Positions 42,601 through 50,662 of a stretch of DNA of 54,857 bases are shown piece after piece. The stretch lies in IMG/VR virus record IMGVR_UViG_3300048686_000254, positions 1 through 54,857 of that record; one strand, given 5' to 3'. How positions within the stretch are numbered: the stretch's first letter is position 1; each line of letters starts with the position of its first letter. A program made the translations under genes and the position numbers. Source of the stretch: a virus. The notes under the pieces are model-generated. The model was given only the letters and a program-made list of their open reading frames with translations. It was not told where the DNA came from and did not search any database.

Positions 42601-45600
42601 TCGGCGGAGAGTCTGGTGATAGAATGTTTACTATCAGATTCGACGTTAGCAGCGATAACATGGCGCACGTACGCGATGTCATGAATCGTGTGAGCCCTAG
42701 CGCTGTTGAGGTTAAGGTCAAGTCGGATGCGGCAGAGCTAATGAATAATGACCGTAGGGCTGACATACTCGATAAAGCATACGCTGACTTCGAGGAGGCT
42801 ATGGCTGCTTCATCAGAAGCTCCGAGAGTATATGGAGGCAGGCTCGTATATACTTCGACGCAAGCTAGGATGGAAGGCATTCCTGCCGAGCATCCATCAG
42901 AAGCATATAAGGCAGATAGCGCAACAGGTCAGCAAGCCATTAATGGATTCGGCGTCCAAGATCTTGTTGGGCGTGACGAATGGGGAAGATACTATCCTGA
43001 AAAACTAAACAAGGCTCAGGATACGATAGCAAAAGATTTGCAGAATGACTTAAAGAATAACCTTGTTTCAAAGAACCCACAGCTACTTGCGCAAATTCGG
43101 TATCAGGATATTCCCTGGCTACTGAATAAGTACTATGGTCCTGGATACTGGAAAGATTTCGCAGCTAACTACGTTAAGAACCAAGGTATAGCTAAAGAAG
43201 TAGATGATGCTTTTTTAGCTCACATTCACAGGAAGTACGGCCTTGGGTATGCTGGAGAAAAGTTTGATTTTAAAGGTAGGAAAATTCCATACAATCCAGT
43301 CAAAGATTTCGCAGATCATAACACCAACGTCCCTGACTACGTAACCGATTACGGATACAAGCAATACCTTCCGGTGTTTACGGAGACGCTTGATCTAGCA
43401 GGATTGATTGCGCGTAAGTCAGGCATCGACGCGGCTCAAAAGATTACGGCACTAGCTGAATGGGATGCAACTGGTTACGATAAGTTTGATGAGAAGACGG
43501 GCGCAGTCACTAAGACATCTAAGGAACGTCGCACAGAGCTACAGGAAAAGTGGAGACGTGCCGACCCAACCCTCGCAGGTATCACCGAGGCCGACATCGA
43601 GGCAACACGTAAGCAGCTACAGAAGGCACTCAAAAAGAATGCAGAAGTAAATGCCGCATATCAGAAGGTGCAAGAGTGGGCTAACAAGGAGCAGGGTGCT
43701 GAGGCATACCGGACTCTTATGCAGGCAGCAGTTATGGGTACGAGCAAGGACGTTAAGTTTAACTTGCGCGACTTCCCTATCACTCGCGTATTTGGAAGTG
43801 TCGGAGCTGCTATTCTGCTTGACCAAGGCGTAGATACAATCGAGGATGATGAAACATACTTCGGCATTCCTGGTAGTGTTATCAAAGAAATGTTCGGCGG
43901 CGGTAAGGCAGTCGGCTACGCGACATTGGCTGGATTCCATGTAACTTCAAAGGCAAATACGCCAGCAGGAACAAAGGCAGGTTTCCGCAGTCGTTCGCTT
44001 GATGCTATCCGCAAGTCTAAGCTTGGACGGGTTGTAAGTGAGAAGACTGGTGCTGACTACGTAGACTTTAGTAAGCTTACACCTGACCAGCAACTCAATC
44101 AGTTTGAGTCCTGGTTCTTTGATCCGGCTAGACCATTCAGCGCAGCAGAGCGTGGCTCAGCTGTATATGAAAAAGAGAAGACAGCATACTACCAGTTCCA
44201 CAAAGATGCTTCGGCAAGTGGTGTTAAGCTTGCCAACATTCTTGGCATTACCAAGCTTGTATCAGGTAAGGGATCTCAGGGTGTTGTTACGTATACCGAA
44301 GCTGGTATCAACGATACAAAGCTGATGTCTGCCAAGATACCGCTTGTTGATGACTTCATTCGCAAGCCAGACACAGAAGTGCAGCGTGCTACCCGTGAGC
44401 GCATCAATGAAGTTCAGGGTCCACTCGATGAGCTCTGGCCTCAGATACGTGAGCGCTACAAAAAAACAGCAATGTATCAATTCGTACATTCAGCTGTTGA
44501 ACTAGACAAGCGTATGTCGGACCTAAATCTTGTACGATCAAAGAAGAGCGAGGAAGTATATCTTGTAGAGCGTGAACAGATCATACAAAGTATTAAGGAT
44601 GAGTTCTTCAATCCACAGTCAGATAAGAACCTATCAGGTTTTGGCGATGAGCAGTGGAATGATTTCCTCGCATTCCAGCGTGCACTTGATCCTCTTCGTG
44701 GATTGCATTACGAAAGCATCGTAGCTCGTTCGATTGGTCAAGAGTTCTGGAAGATGAACGAATACTACACTGACCTGCTCAGCACAAGAGATCCAATTCT
44801 TAAGGGTCTCGGCGCAGCTGCTGCTAAAATGGATGACCTTGACTTCCAGATCAAAGCTCTCGATGATGCAAAGAATGCTGGAACTGACATGCCTAACTAT
44901 GTTGATAAGCGTAAGTCGCTGATAGATAGTAAGGCAGAGTTGCAGCAGTTTGTAGATATGCAGGCTAAGGAACTGGAGATGCTCAATAACAAGATCAAAG
45001 TTATTGAACAGCTTCCAGAGAATGTAGAGCGTTCACGTTCTAGCTTCTACCTTTTCCGCCACCGTGACCAGAACGCTCCGTTCGTATTGCGTCTACAGTT
45101 TGATGAGACGACGAAGCTTCCAGCTGGAACGCGCATGGAGTACAACACAGAAGCTGATGCACGAGAAGGAATGTTCAAGGAGCTACGTGAAAGAATACCG
45201 GAAGGTGCGTACGCTCGCCGCCAATACTTGAACGATGAAATAGAGAGACTCTCTACAAAAGAAAAGCTTACACAGCGTGAAGCTGCTACTCTTGAGAAGT
45301 TGGAGAAAGAAATAGAATACATTGATGGCGTTCAGGACCTATCGAATCTTTCCGACGCAGAGCTGATGCAGTTTATCAGCAACGTGAAGATTCTCAAGAG
45401 ACCTGGAGACAAGCGCATCTTGCGTTCTAACCGACTGGTTGCAACGCAGTCTACAACCAGGAAGGTTCTTGAGGCTGCTTTGTATGGAGCACATACAATC
45501 AAAGCGAACCTTGCATCTCGTGCTAATGCAGAAGGGGCTATGACTCCACGCTACATTGACGGCAAGGGTAACGCTACACTGCAACGAGACTTAAGTGGCA

Positions 45601-48413
45601 ATGTTGTAGCATACAAGGATTCCGATTACTTCGATATAGATCAGCTCGTCGATAGCATTGACGATATGGTAGATGAGCCGATAGACCGTGCGCAGCTCAA
45701 GGATTATGTCGAGAAGTATCTGACATTCCGCGACACAGAGCAGGTTGACGGGAAGACTATCAAGAAGATCTACGTTGACATGTCAGGTCTCAAGATGCTT
45801 GCCGAGCAGTACCTTATGCCAACTCACCCGAACCTTATCAATAGGTACAACTGGGATGGATACTGGGACCCGCAAGGAAAGTGGACTGGCGACGATGCAG
45901 CTAAGTGGATGGAAGACTCTATTAACTCCATGCGCCGCGACATCGTTGCAGGCACACAGTTGACTGTAGCCCGTAAGAATGTACAGCGTCTGCGTAGCGA
46001 GGTTAATAAGTACGAAGTCAACAATGGACTGCGTGAATATCTAGACAAACTGCAAGAACAATTTGATCCAGCCTTCGCACAGATGGCTGAGACAATGAAG
46101 ATTGCGCGAGCTATAAGCAGGACATACTCAATAGGTACATTGCTCTGGAGTATACCTAACTGGGCAATGAACCGTGTATACGGTATGACTATGCCTGGAT
46201 ACCATTACGCCATGAACATTATGACTGACTACGGTGTAGCCAAGATAAATGACGAAGGCAACTACGGTCCGATGCAGCGCATGTCTAGTAAGGCAGAAGC
46301 AGACGCATTCGTATACGAAAAGCAGATGGCGGGCGAGTCTGGCTGGCGTGTACGCAAGGACGTTCGCATGAGAAACTTTGGTCCGCGTGCTTTCGGCATA
46401 ACGCTTGGTGCTGTAATAGCACCTGAAACTACACTGAGGACACTAGCTAAATTCGACGAGAGATATGCAGATGTCCTGCGCATAGCAGATGAGCTTAAGC
46501 TTACACAGGGTAGCGTTATGGGTAGCTATGCCATGCGAGAAGGTATTGCGACAGGCAAAGTATCTGAGGAACTTGTTAAGATTGCAACTGCAATGGGCAA
46601 CCACGTTGAGAAAGTCAACAACTACTCATCTATCCTGACTTCGGCATCATCATCATTCCATCGCCTAGGCATCAGCCGGAACGACTGGTCTATGATGAAG
46701 CGTGGTGATAAGACAGAGGCTGTCAAGATTGCAATGATTCCGCACGAGAAAAAGATTCGTGCTGGATACCGTGCCGCATTTGAAATGGACACGAAGATTC
46801 AATCGTTGAAAGATCAGATAGAAGAACTCGAAGCATCTAATGAGCCGAACGCAAACCTAAAAGTACAAAAGCTCAAGCGCCAATTAGACTCTCTAGTATA
46901 CAGGCGTCTGAAGGTTGCAACGCCAGAACGCGCACTATTCGACCAGCTTGCAGAGTACATGGCTTACGACCGTGATCTTGAGCAGGGTTCCTGGGACCGT
47001 GTTTCTAAGTCTGTATTCGAGCGCTACATAGAAAATCAACCGCTCGGTATTATAGGTATGACCATGATGGCTCCGGCTGTGCGAAATATGAATGCGCACA
47101 GGGTGCTATTCTTGGAAGCAGCCGAGATGTCCAAGGGTGCTACAGGAAAGATGCAGATGCGTAAGCTCATGCAGGCTTATGCTCCAGTCATAGTGGGTTC
47201 GGCTGTCGTTACTGCGCTTGCAGGTATGTATGCAGTTCCTGCATTCCTAGGTGCTGTGCCCGTCATGGATGTTGTCAATGCACTTGAGTTTGTGTACGAA
47301 GCATTCATGGAAGAGGATGAGGACAAGCTTACAAAGATGTCGCAGCGTCAGCGCTGGGAAGAACTCGGTGGAGAAATCGCAGCGAAGAACGGATACAATC
47401 GTGAGTCAGGCAAGGAATTTGTACGCACGTATTTTACCGAAGGTATGATTCGTACATTTGGTGACATCAATGCAAGTGAAGGTGGTTCTCTAGCATCATT
47501 GATTGAAGGACAGGGATTGTCCATGTTGCTCAAGCAATCAAGTAGAATAACAAAGGGAACTGTTCAGGTATTTTCAGATATAGCTACTGGAAACTTTGCA
47601 AATGTTCCATACCAGATGACAGAGTTACTGCCTTCCGGTTACAGGCGTATCAGTCAGGCATCGGGCCAGCTTATGCTAGGTCAGAAGCTCGACAAGGATG
47701 GCAACATCATCATTGACCCTAATACTGGACGCGCTCAATCGTATTCAATGACCGATGCAGCGCTTCAAGCATTGACAGGAAAGCCATGGAAGGAAACACG
47801 TAGCGTTATTACTAGCATCGAGCGCGGCGTCCCGCTCTACTCTGAACAGGATAAGCAGGCATGGGCAAACACACTGGTCAGTCTCAGCAATGTTAAGTTC
47901 GGTGAAACCATTAGAAGCAAGAAGCCAGGCGTACGCGAAGTAGTATCATCCGTTGCTATTGCAGAAGCAGCACCGCAGCTACAATACATCATACGCCAGC
48001 GTTACGAGAACCTATACAAGGCCGCAGTCGAATCTGGCAAGGATAGGTTCAATGAAGAGTGGAGTAAGAATCCAACTATCCAGTTGTCTGGTGGAAAGAC
48101 TATGACGCTGCAAGAAATCTACGCGACTGTAGCGCAGGATGGCGGTATCAAATCGCAGTACGAACTTAAAGGAAAGGGTGCTGAAAGCGTAAAGGAAATG
48201 TCGATGAAGCTCATGGATGAATGGGCTCGTACAAGATCTGTAGCTGAATCAGTTACTCTATACTTTGGTGGTGAAATCCCGGTTCAGTACACCAATGAAA
48301 TCTTTGCAACGACTACCAGCCCAGAGCAGTATGCTGCTGTGAAGATCTTGCAGAAGTTCTACAATTCATACGCAACAGGCGAAGCATACAGAGGATACAA
48401 GCAATCACGATAG
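39639..48413 (+). CDS. Giant internal virion (ejection) protein, 2,924 aa
   Basis: One uninterrupted 8.8-kb frame, 16% of the window. Order of parts: a short helical start; residues about 160-420 a long Ala/Gly-rich hydrophobic region that could form membrane channel helices; about 430-840 charged and Gln/Glu-rich; 840-1,750 mixed helical; near 1,800 a segment FYLFRHRDQNAPFVLRLQ that resembles a degenerate PLxRFG motif of phage polyvalent proteins; and near 2,515-2,550 a hydrophobic, Pro-containing pair (VVTALAGMYAVPAFLGAVP). PLxRFG and such hydrophobic segments mark proteins injected with DNA. No polymerase, lysozyme or nuclease motif was found, so it is not shown to be an N4-type virion RNA polymerase. 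Confidence 0.75.
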   Translation: MAADNNSIFNQPLAMPMFGQSDANRIPADSDFWYLWAGQDQARAKYLKLKQMPTMITPEEYDKIVGPQQPVTTVEDQLNAIPQQRSSDETLGERFAGGVSGLFDTFERSAAAFAANPQGNALSPFFESPEQQQRKRADAQRILEQMRAPASQRTGTPSWIQTAEDFGRGLVTSVPQTVASLGGAGLDLVTGNLGENQDYTIRANQAQQYYTPDGAAKTVGSLVPDIGAALLSFGGTTALSAAAAASKAPVIGTIGKLLVGTGESVAPKILGKTLSFLPSATRAQRVGAAAGSLLVQNKYDLPELVSGRMNVGEYALRQAAGAAGGALAAGSYQNNFLKNVFADAAVNAATGAVAEAAPLIPGGAEFDASQAWKSLVGQVVIGTGIGTYAAYADARQAAAARTAQADVAARQQAAIQEQAARAEGGSTANEPYTAATTYRQAEEILFGRTAIDRDDDVNTAYEKYASATDEVDVNRLQSIRRTPDGTVMSINDAYTGNNTDMLPKGFGPAALAQAAETERTAYAKALVAQFKGNEQELAQLLDLGPIDDVTQLENTIVNKWLVQAANGRGINGVEQKLAEAGLPSPLIASAGAEAPQTFMQGADFESGLRPEQAGDVEQPDLSSVIRGAERQFGYLGRPIRISEEGPVRVEGEDEGRPLTEKQTDREYGRYKRAKSREMLAAERKYGITPEEFSDPEVRKALVQIEEAEALANSLYGIENGLTVSSILPPNSVAARIYQSANPQARPESTPGQRAIPVAETPTVLEVPTAALEEGLTTTAQPEVYRLEDYQNVVPADQAIAGETAPTVETPEAPKQVESLNEINQIQSDEQAQAEQQQAAIADRDIQSADEAEDRVLAALETRGINTDKVITVVPSEPVLGPILKIGSGVARSLDDMRSISEKAGAKVSTDNKVRQAKENVVRLANLLEGNIDRGVKGQGVLFPDPKAGGQRDFMVRFIADVEDASQYEILKRVEAGERSFGNGAIKLFGGESGDRMFTIRFDVSSDNMAHVRDVMNRVSPSAVEVKVKSDAAELMNNDRRADILDKAYADFEEAMAASSEAPRVYGGRLVYTSTQARMEGIPAEHPSEAYKADSATGQQAINGFGVQDLVGRDEWGRYYPEKLNKAQDTIAKDLQNDLKNNLVSKNPQLLAQIRYQDIPWLLNKYYGPGYWKDFAANYVKNQGIAKEVDDAFLAHIHRKYGLGYAGEKFDFKGRKIPYNPVKDFADHNTNVPDYVTDYGYKQYLPVFTETLDLAGLIARKSGIDAAQKITALAEWDATGYDKFDEKTGAVTKTSKERRTELQEKWRRADPTLAGITEADIEATRKQLQKALKKNAEVNAAYQKVQEWANKEQGAEAYRTLMQAAVMGTSKDVKFNLRDFPITRVFGSVGAAILLDQGVDTIEDDETYFGIPGSVIKEMFGGGKAVGYATLAGFHVTSKANTPAGTKAGFRSRSLDAIRKSKLGRVVSEKTGADYVDFSKLTPDQQLNQFESWFFDPARPFSAAERGSAVYEKEKTAYYQFHKDASASGVKLANILGITKLVSGKGSQGVVTYTEAGINDTKLMSAKIPLVDDFIRKPDTEVQRATRERINEVQGPLDELWPQIRERYKKTAMYQFVHSAVELDKRMSDLNLVRSKKSEEVYLVEREQIIQSIKDEFFNPQSDKNLSGFGDEQWNDFLAFQRALDPLRGLHYESIVARSIGQEFWKMNEYYTDLLSTRDPILKGLGAAAAKMDDLDFQIKALDDAKNAGTDMPNYVDKRKSLIDSKAELQQFVDMQAKELEMLNNKIKVIEQLPENVERSRSSFYLFRHRDQNAPFVLRLQFDETTKLPAGTRMEYNTEADAREGMFKELRERIPEGAYARRQYLNDEIERLSTKEKLTQREAATLEKLEKEIEYIDGVQDLSNLSDAELMQFISNVKILKRPGDKRILRSNRLVATQSTTRKVLEAALYGAHTIKANLASRANAEGAMTPRYIDGKGNATLQRDLSGNVVAYKDSDYFDIDQLVDSIDDMVDEPIDRAQLKDYVEKYLTFRDTEQVDGKTIKKIYVDMSGLKMLAEQYLMPTHPNLINRYNWDGYWDPQGKWTGDDAAKWMEDSINSMRRDIVAGTQLTVARKNVQRLRSEVNKYEVNNGLREYLDKLQEQFDPAFAQMAETMKIARAISRTYSIGTLLWSIPNWAMNRVYGMTMPGYHYAMNIMTDYGVAKINDEGNYGPMQRMSSKAEADAFVYEKQMAGESGWRVRKDVRMRNFGPRAFGITLGAVIAPETTLRTLAKFDERYADVLRIADELKLTQGSVMGSYAMREGIATGKVSEELVKIATAMGNHVEKVNNYSSILTSASSSFHRLGISRNDWSMMKRGDKTEAVKIAMIPHEKKIRAGYRAAFEMDTKIQSLKDQIEELEASNEPNANLKVQKLKRQLDSLVYRRLKVATPERALFDQLAEYMAYDRDLEQGSWDRVSKSVFERYIENQPLGIIGMTMMAPAVRNMNAHRVLFLEAAEMSKGATGKMQMRKLMQAYAPVIVGSAVVTALAGMYAVPAFLGAVPVMDVVNALEFVYEAFMEEDEDKLTKMSQRQRWEELGGEIAAKNGYNRESGKEFVRTYFTEGMIRTFGDINASEGGSLASLIEGQGLSMLLKQSSRITKGTVQVFSDIATGNFANVPYQMTELLPSGYRRISQASGQLMLGQKLDKDGNIIIDPNTGRAQSYSMTDAALQALTGKPWKETRSVITSIERGVPLYSEQDKQAWANTLVSLSNVKFGETIRSKKPGVREVVSSVAIAEAAPQLQYIIRQRYENLYKAAVESGKDRFNEEWSKNPTIQLSGGKTMTLQEIYATVAQDGGIKSQYELKGKGAESVKEMSMKLMDEWARTRSVAESVTLYFGGEIPVQYTNEIFATTTSPEQYAAVKILQKFYNSYATGEAYRGYKQSR

Positions 48414-49316
48414 ACTGGCTACCTTAGCCAGCATCATATCAGGCGATGATGAATGGGATAGTGCGAAGTCAATTACGGCAAGCCTATCCCTTTCGTTTTC
48501 CAGGAAGTCATAGCCCCAGCCTCCCACTATTTTATAGTCTCCAATAGTTTTATGCTTGACAAAGTTGTCAAGTGCAATCTTTGGTTCTATGTTTAGTGAT
48601 AAGGCTAATGAAGTAAGGCACTTAGCTACACCTATCTTGGTAGTGTTTTGATTGTATGCTATGATCGGTGCTCCGTATGCAGCAATGAGCGCTGAAGGGT
48701 ATACTGCTCCGACCTCAGCAATAAACTCAGCTGATGGTTTATCTCCCATAAGCAGCGAGACTGCATCTGCCAGGCTCAGGTTTACGCTACGACTGTTAGA
48801 CATAGGAGCCTTGTCGGATTCAACCCACACCATAGGTTGCTCGACGGTATTTATGATGTCGTAGTCCAGGGTAGTAGGGACAAACTGCATCTTACCAACT
48901 ACCTCATCGCTAGGTAGGATAGGGTAGACTCTTTCATCTGGGAACAAGTGCACCACCATGACGGCTATCTCGAAGGCAGTGCGTATGTCCTTGGCTAAGT
49001 ACATTTCCATTGTAAAGTTATCGCGCACAACATAGCAGGAATCGTACTTGTAAATGTAGACTCTGCCATACTGTGCGCTGATAGTTTCATCCAGTGTAGG
49101 TGGAGGGAACACCCAGAAGGGCATCTTCTGCATGCTCGACTGTACTTCTGCAAAGCTGTAGTAAGATAGCTTGCTATGGTCTCCCCAGAACAATACGCCT
49201 GACTTAGCATAGGACGCCAAGGTATTGTAAGGAACATGCACCAGGGCATCTATCACAGAGAAGGGACCGTTGACATTCTCTGCTGTAAAGTCTAGGCGAA
49301 ATACAGTCAGCTTCAT
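48405..49316 (-). CDS. Hypothetical protein coupled to the integrase
   Basis: A 303-residue protein, mixed alpha/beta, with an acidic aromatic N-terminal half and a C-terminal half with ALIAAYGAPIIAYNQNTTKIG and helical end. No family was recognised. The ATG overlaps the integrase stop (ATGA), so the two are translated together and share the promoter at 50291. Gene pairs of this kind often carry an integrase accessory, exclusion or immunity function, but nothing in the sequence shows which. It overlaps the giant virion gene tail-to-tail by nine bases. Confidence 0.7.
   Translation of the reverse strand: MKLTVFRLDFTAENVNGPFSVIDALVHVPYNTLASYAKSGVLFWGDHSKLSYYSFAEVQSSMQKMPFWVFPPPTLDETISAQYGRVYIYKYDSCYVVRDNFTMEMYLAKDIRTAFEIAVMVVHLFPDERVYPILPSDEVVGKMQFVPTTLDYDIINTVEQPMVWVESDKAPMSNSRSVNLSLADAVSLLMGDKPSAEFIAEVGAVYPSALIAAYGAPIIAYNQNTTKIGVAKCLTSLALSLNIEPKIALDNFVKHKTIGDYKIVGGWGYDFLENERDRLAVIDFALSHSSSPDMMLAKVASLS
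48415..48431. terminator. Hairpin at the tail-to-tail junction
   Basis: CTGGCTA (48415-48421) and TAGCCAG (48425-48431) form a perfect 7-bp stem with a three-base loop, exactly where plus and minus genes meet. No T tract follows on either strand, so it would be a weak bidirectional terminator or rely on Rho. Confidence 0.35.
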
Positions 49317-50263
49317 GCGTATGAGTTAGCCAGTGCGTTGAATCCGTTTGCTATAGATACCTTCGAGGTGTTGTCGTAGAATACATTGGCGTAGCGCAGC
49401 GTTGTCTTAAGGTCTGCATGACCGAGAAGCTGCTGTGCCTGACGCACACCTACGTGGTCGCTGATGATGCTGGCACAGGTAAACCGGAACATGTGCGGTG
49501 TAAGCCTATCCATACCTAGGTTCCTGCCATGCCTATTCATACGGTGATTCATAGACATAGTAATGCCGGACTTGTGCGCACCTTCTTCATCGCATAGTAA
49601 GTACTCGGAGCTAGGGCGGACAGACAGATACCTATACAATGCTTCGCCGAACTTCTGACCGTTAGGCAGTGGCACATCGAGCGGTATATGTATGACCTGA
49701 TACTGATGGTTGCCGGACTTAAGACGCTTGATCTTGAGTGTCATCTCCGTCTCAGTCAGTGTGAAGTCTGTCATCTTCACGGGTATGATAGCGCCGGAGC
49801 GAGCACCTGTTATGAGTAGCATTGCGCTATAGAGGTAGAGTCTATTGGCGAAGAAGTCTTCATAAGGATAGGTAAGGAACACATCGAAGTATGCCTTGAG
49901 CTGGTCCTTGCTCATGATCTTCTCGGACAGAGGACGGCGTGGCTTGTATCTGTTCGTACCCTCGCGCATCCATCGCTTGTATTCTTCTTCGTTGATATAG
50001 TCGTAGTAGTATAGCACCTGTGCTATAACTACCAGGCCGACGCTTGAGTAGGTGCGCTTGCGCTTGGTGAGCTCTACGTCTATGGCTCGCATGAGATCTC
50101 CGCCACGGAGATTGCCTAGTACTAGGTCCTTGATCTCGTCGTTGAAGCTAAGGCGCACCCGCTTCTTATATGAAGGCGATAGATGCTCGCCAGTGATACG
50201 GCTAGGCCGCATGAGATAGTGTTCGATTGCGCTCTCTACCTCAGCCCTTGTGGTAAATTGCAT
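49313..50263 (-). CDS. int: Tyrosine recombinase / integrase
   Basis: A 316-residue phage integrase. Catalytic residues are visible: the first Arg in ITGARSGAI near residue 165, the H-x-x-R box HMFRFT near 260, the LLGHAD box near 283 and the nucleophilic Tyr in LRYANVF near 295. An N-terminal helical core-binding region (about 15-110) precedes them. Such enzymes recombine attP and attB or resolve genome multimers. ATG 50263 has a perfect AGGAGG site; an ATG at 50290 is rejected because it touches the -7 promoter box. Its presence suggests lysogeny. No excisionase or repressor was recognised. Confidence 0.92.
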   Translation of the reverse strand: MQFTTRAEVESAIEHYLMRPSRITGEHLSPSYKKRVRLSFNDEIKDLVLGNLRGGDLMRAIDVELTKRKRTYSSVGLVVIAQVLYYYDYINEEEYKRWMREGTNRYKPRRPLSEKIMSKDQLKAYFDVFLTYPYEDFFANRLYLYSAMLLITGARSGAIIPVKMTDFTLTETEMTLKIKRLKSGNHQYQVIHIPLDVPLPNGQKFGEALYRYLSVRPSSEYLLCDEEGAHKSGITMSMNHRMNRHGRNLGMDRLTPHMFRFTCASIISDHVGVRQAQQLLGHADLKTTLRYANVFYDNTSKVSIANGFNALANSYA

Positions 50264-50290
50264 AGTTCCTCCTGTGTGAAAAGATACCAT

Positions 50291-50322
50291 GCAAGATACA
50301 TAGCTTACACGTTATATACAAA
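50291..50322 (-). promoter_or_regulatory. Promoter of the integrase unit
   Basis: On the minus strand TTTG (50322-50319), a 20-base spacer and TATCTTGC (50298-50291) reproduce the -33/-7 layout of Bacteroidota promoters. Expected start is near 50286, leaving a 20-base leader with AGGAGG before the integrase ATG. It directly follows the terminator of the upstream unit. Confidence 0.7.
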
Positions 50323-50325
50323 TAC

Positions 50326-50355
50326 AAAATAAAAAAGCCCACCCGAAGGTAGGCT
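50326..50355 (-). terminator. Minus-strand intrinsic terminator
   Basis: Minus-strand AGCCTACC, loop TTCG, GGTGGGCT (50355-50336; one T-G wobble), then TTTTTATTTT. A stem with a stable UUCG tetraloop and a good T tract. It ends the 52752-50380 unit. Confidence 0.9.
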
Positions 50356-50379
50356 TTAATTGGAAAGCGTAGAGCGAAC

Positions 50380-50637
50380 TTACGCTATTGTCTGCAAGCC
50401 TAGCTTGGACTTGACCAGTTCGAGAACGAACGTATCGTCCGATCCCCAGCCAGCAAGTTCAGCTTCCGTCAGTGGCAACGTCTTGCCTTCTACGGTCACG
50501 CCATCCTCATCGAGCAGTGATGCCGATGCAAACGCATAGCCTTCGCCTTCTTGAAAGCGAAAGATAACCGTGTCTACACGGAGCTTGACAGCTGGCTTAA
50601 CCACTGGTTGCGAGCTGATTGTTTCTTCTAGTGCCAT
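50380..50637 (-). CDS. Hypothetical small acidic protein
   Basis: Eighty-five residues, beta-like in the middle (VDTVIFRFQEGEGYAFASAS) and acidic, with a C-terminal helix (DDTFVLELVKSKLGL). It follows the fibre gene by 25 bases and is the last gene before the terminator at 50336. Small acidic genes beside fibres sometimes encode chaperones for fibre trimerisation; this is conjecture. Confidence 0.65.
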   Translation of the reverse strand: MALEETISSQPVVKPAVKLRVDTVIFRFQEGEGYAFASASLLDEDGVTVEGKTLPLTEAELAGWGSDDTFVLELVKSKLGLQTIA

Positions 50638-50662
50638 GATGTTTTCTTTAAATAGTTTAATT

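Noticed and set aside
39639-48413. N4-type virion RNA polymerase
   Set aside because: Size and position fit, but none of the T7-like polymerase motifs was seen by eye, and host-type promoters are abundant.
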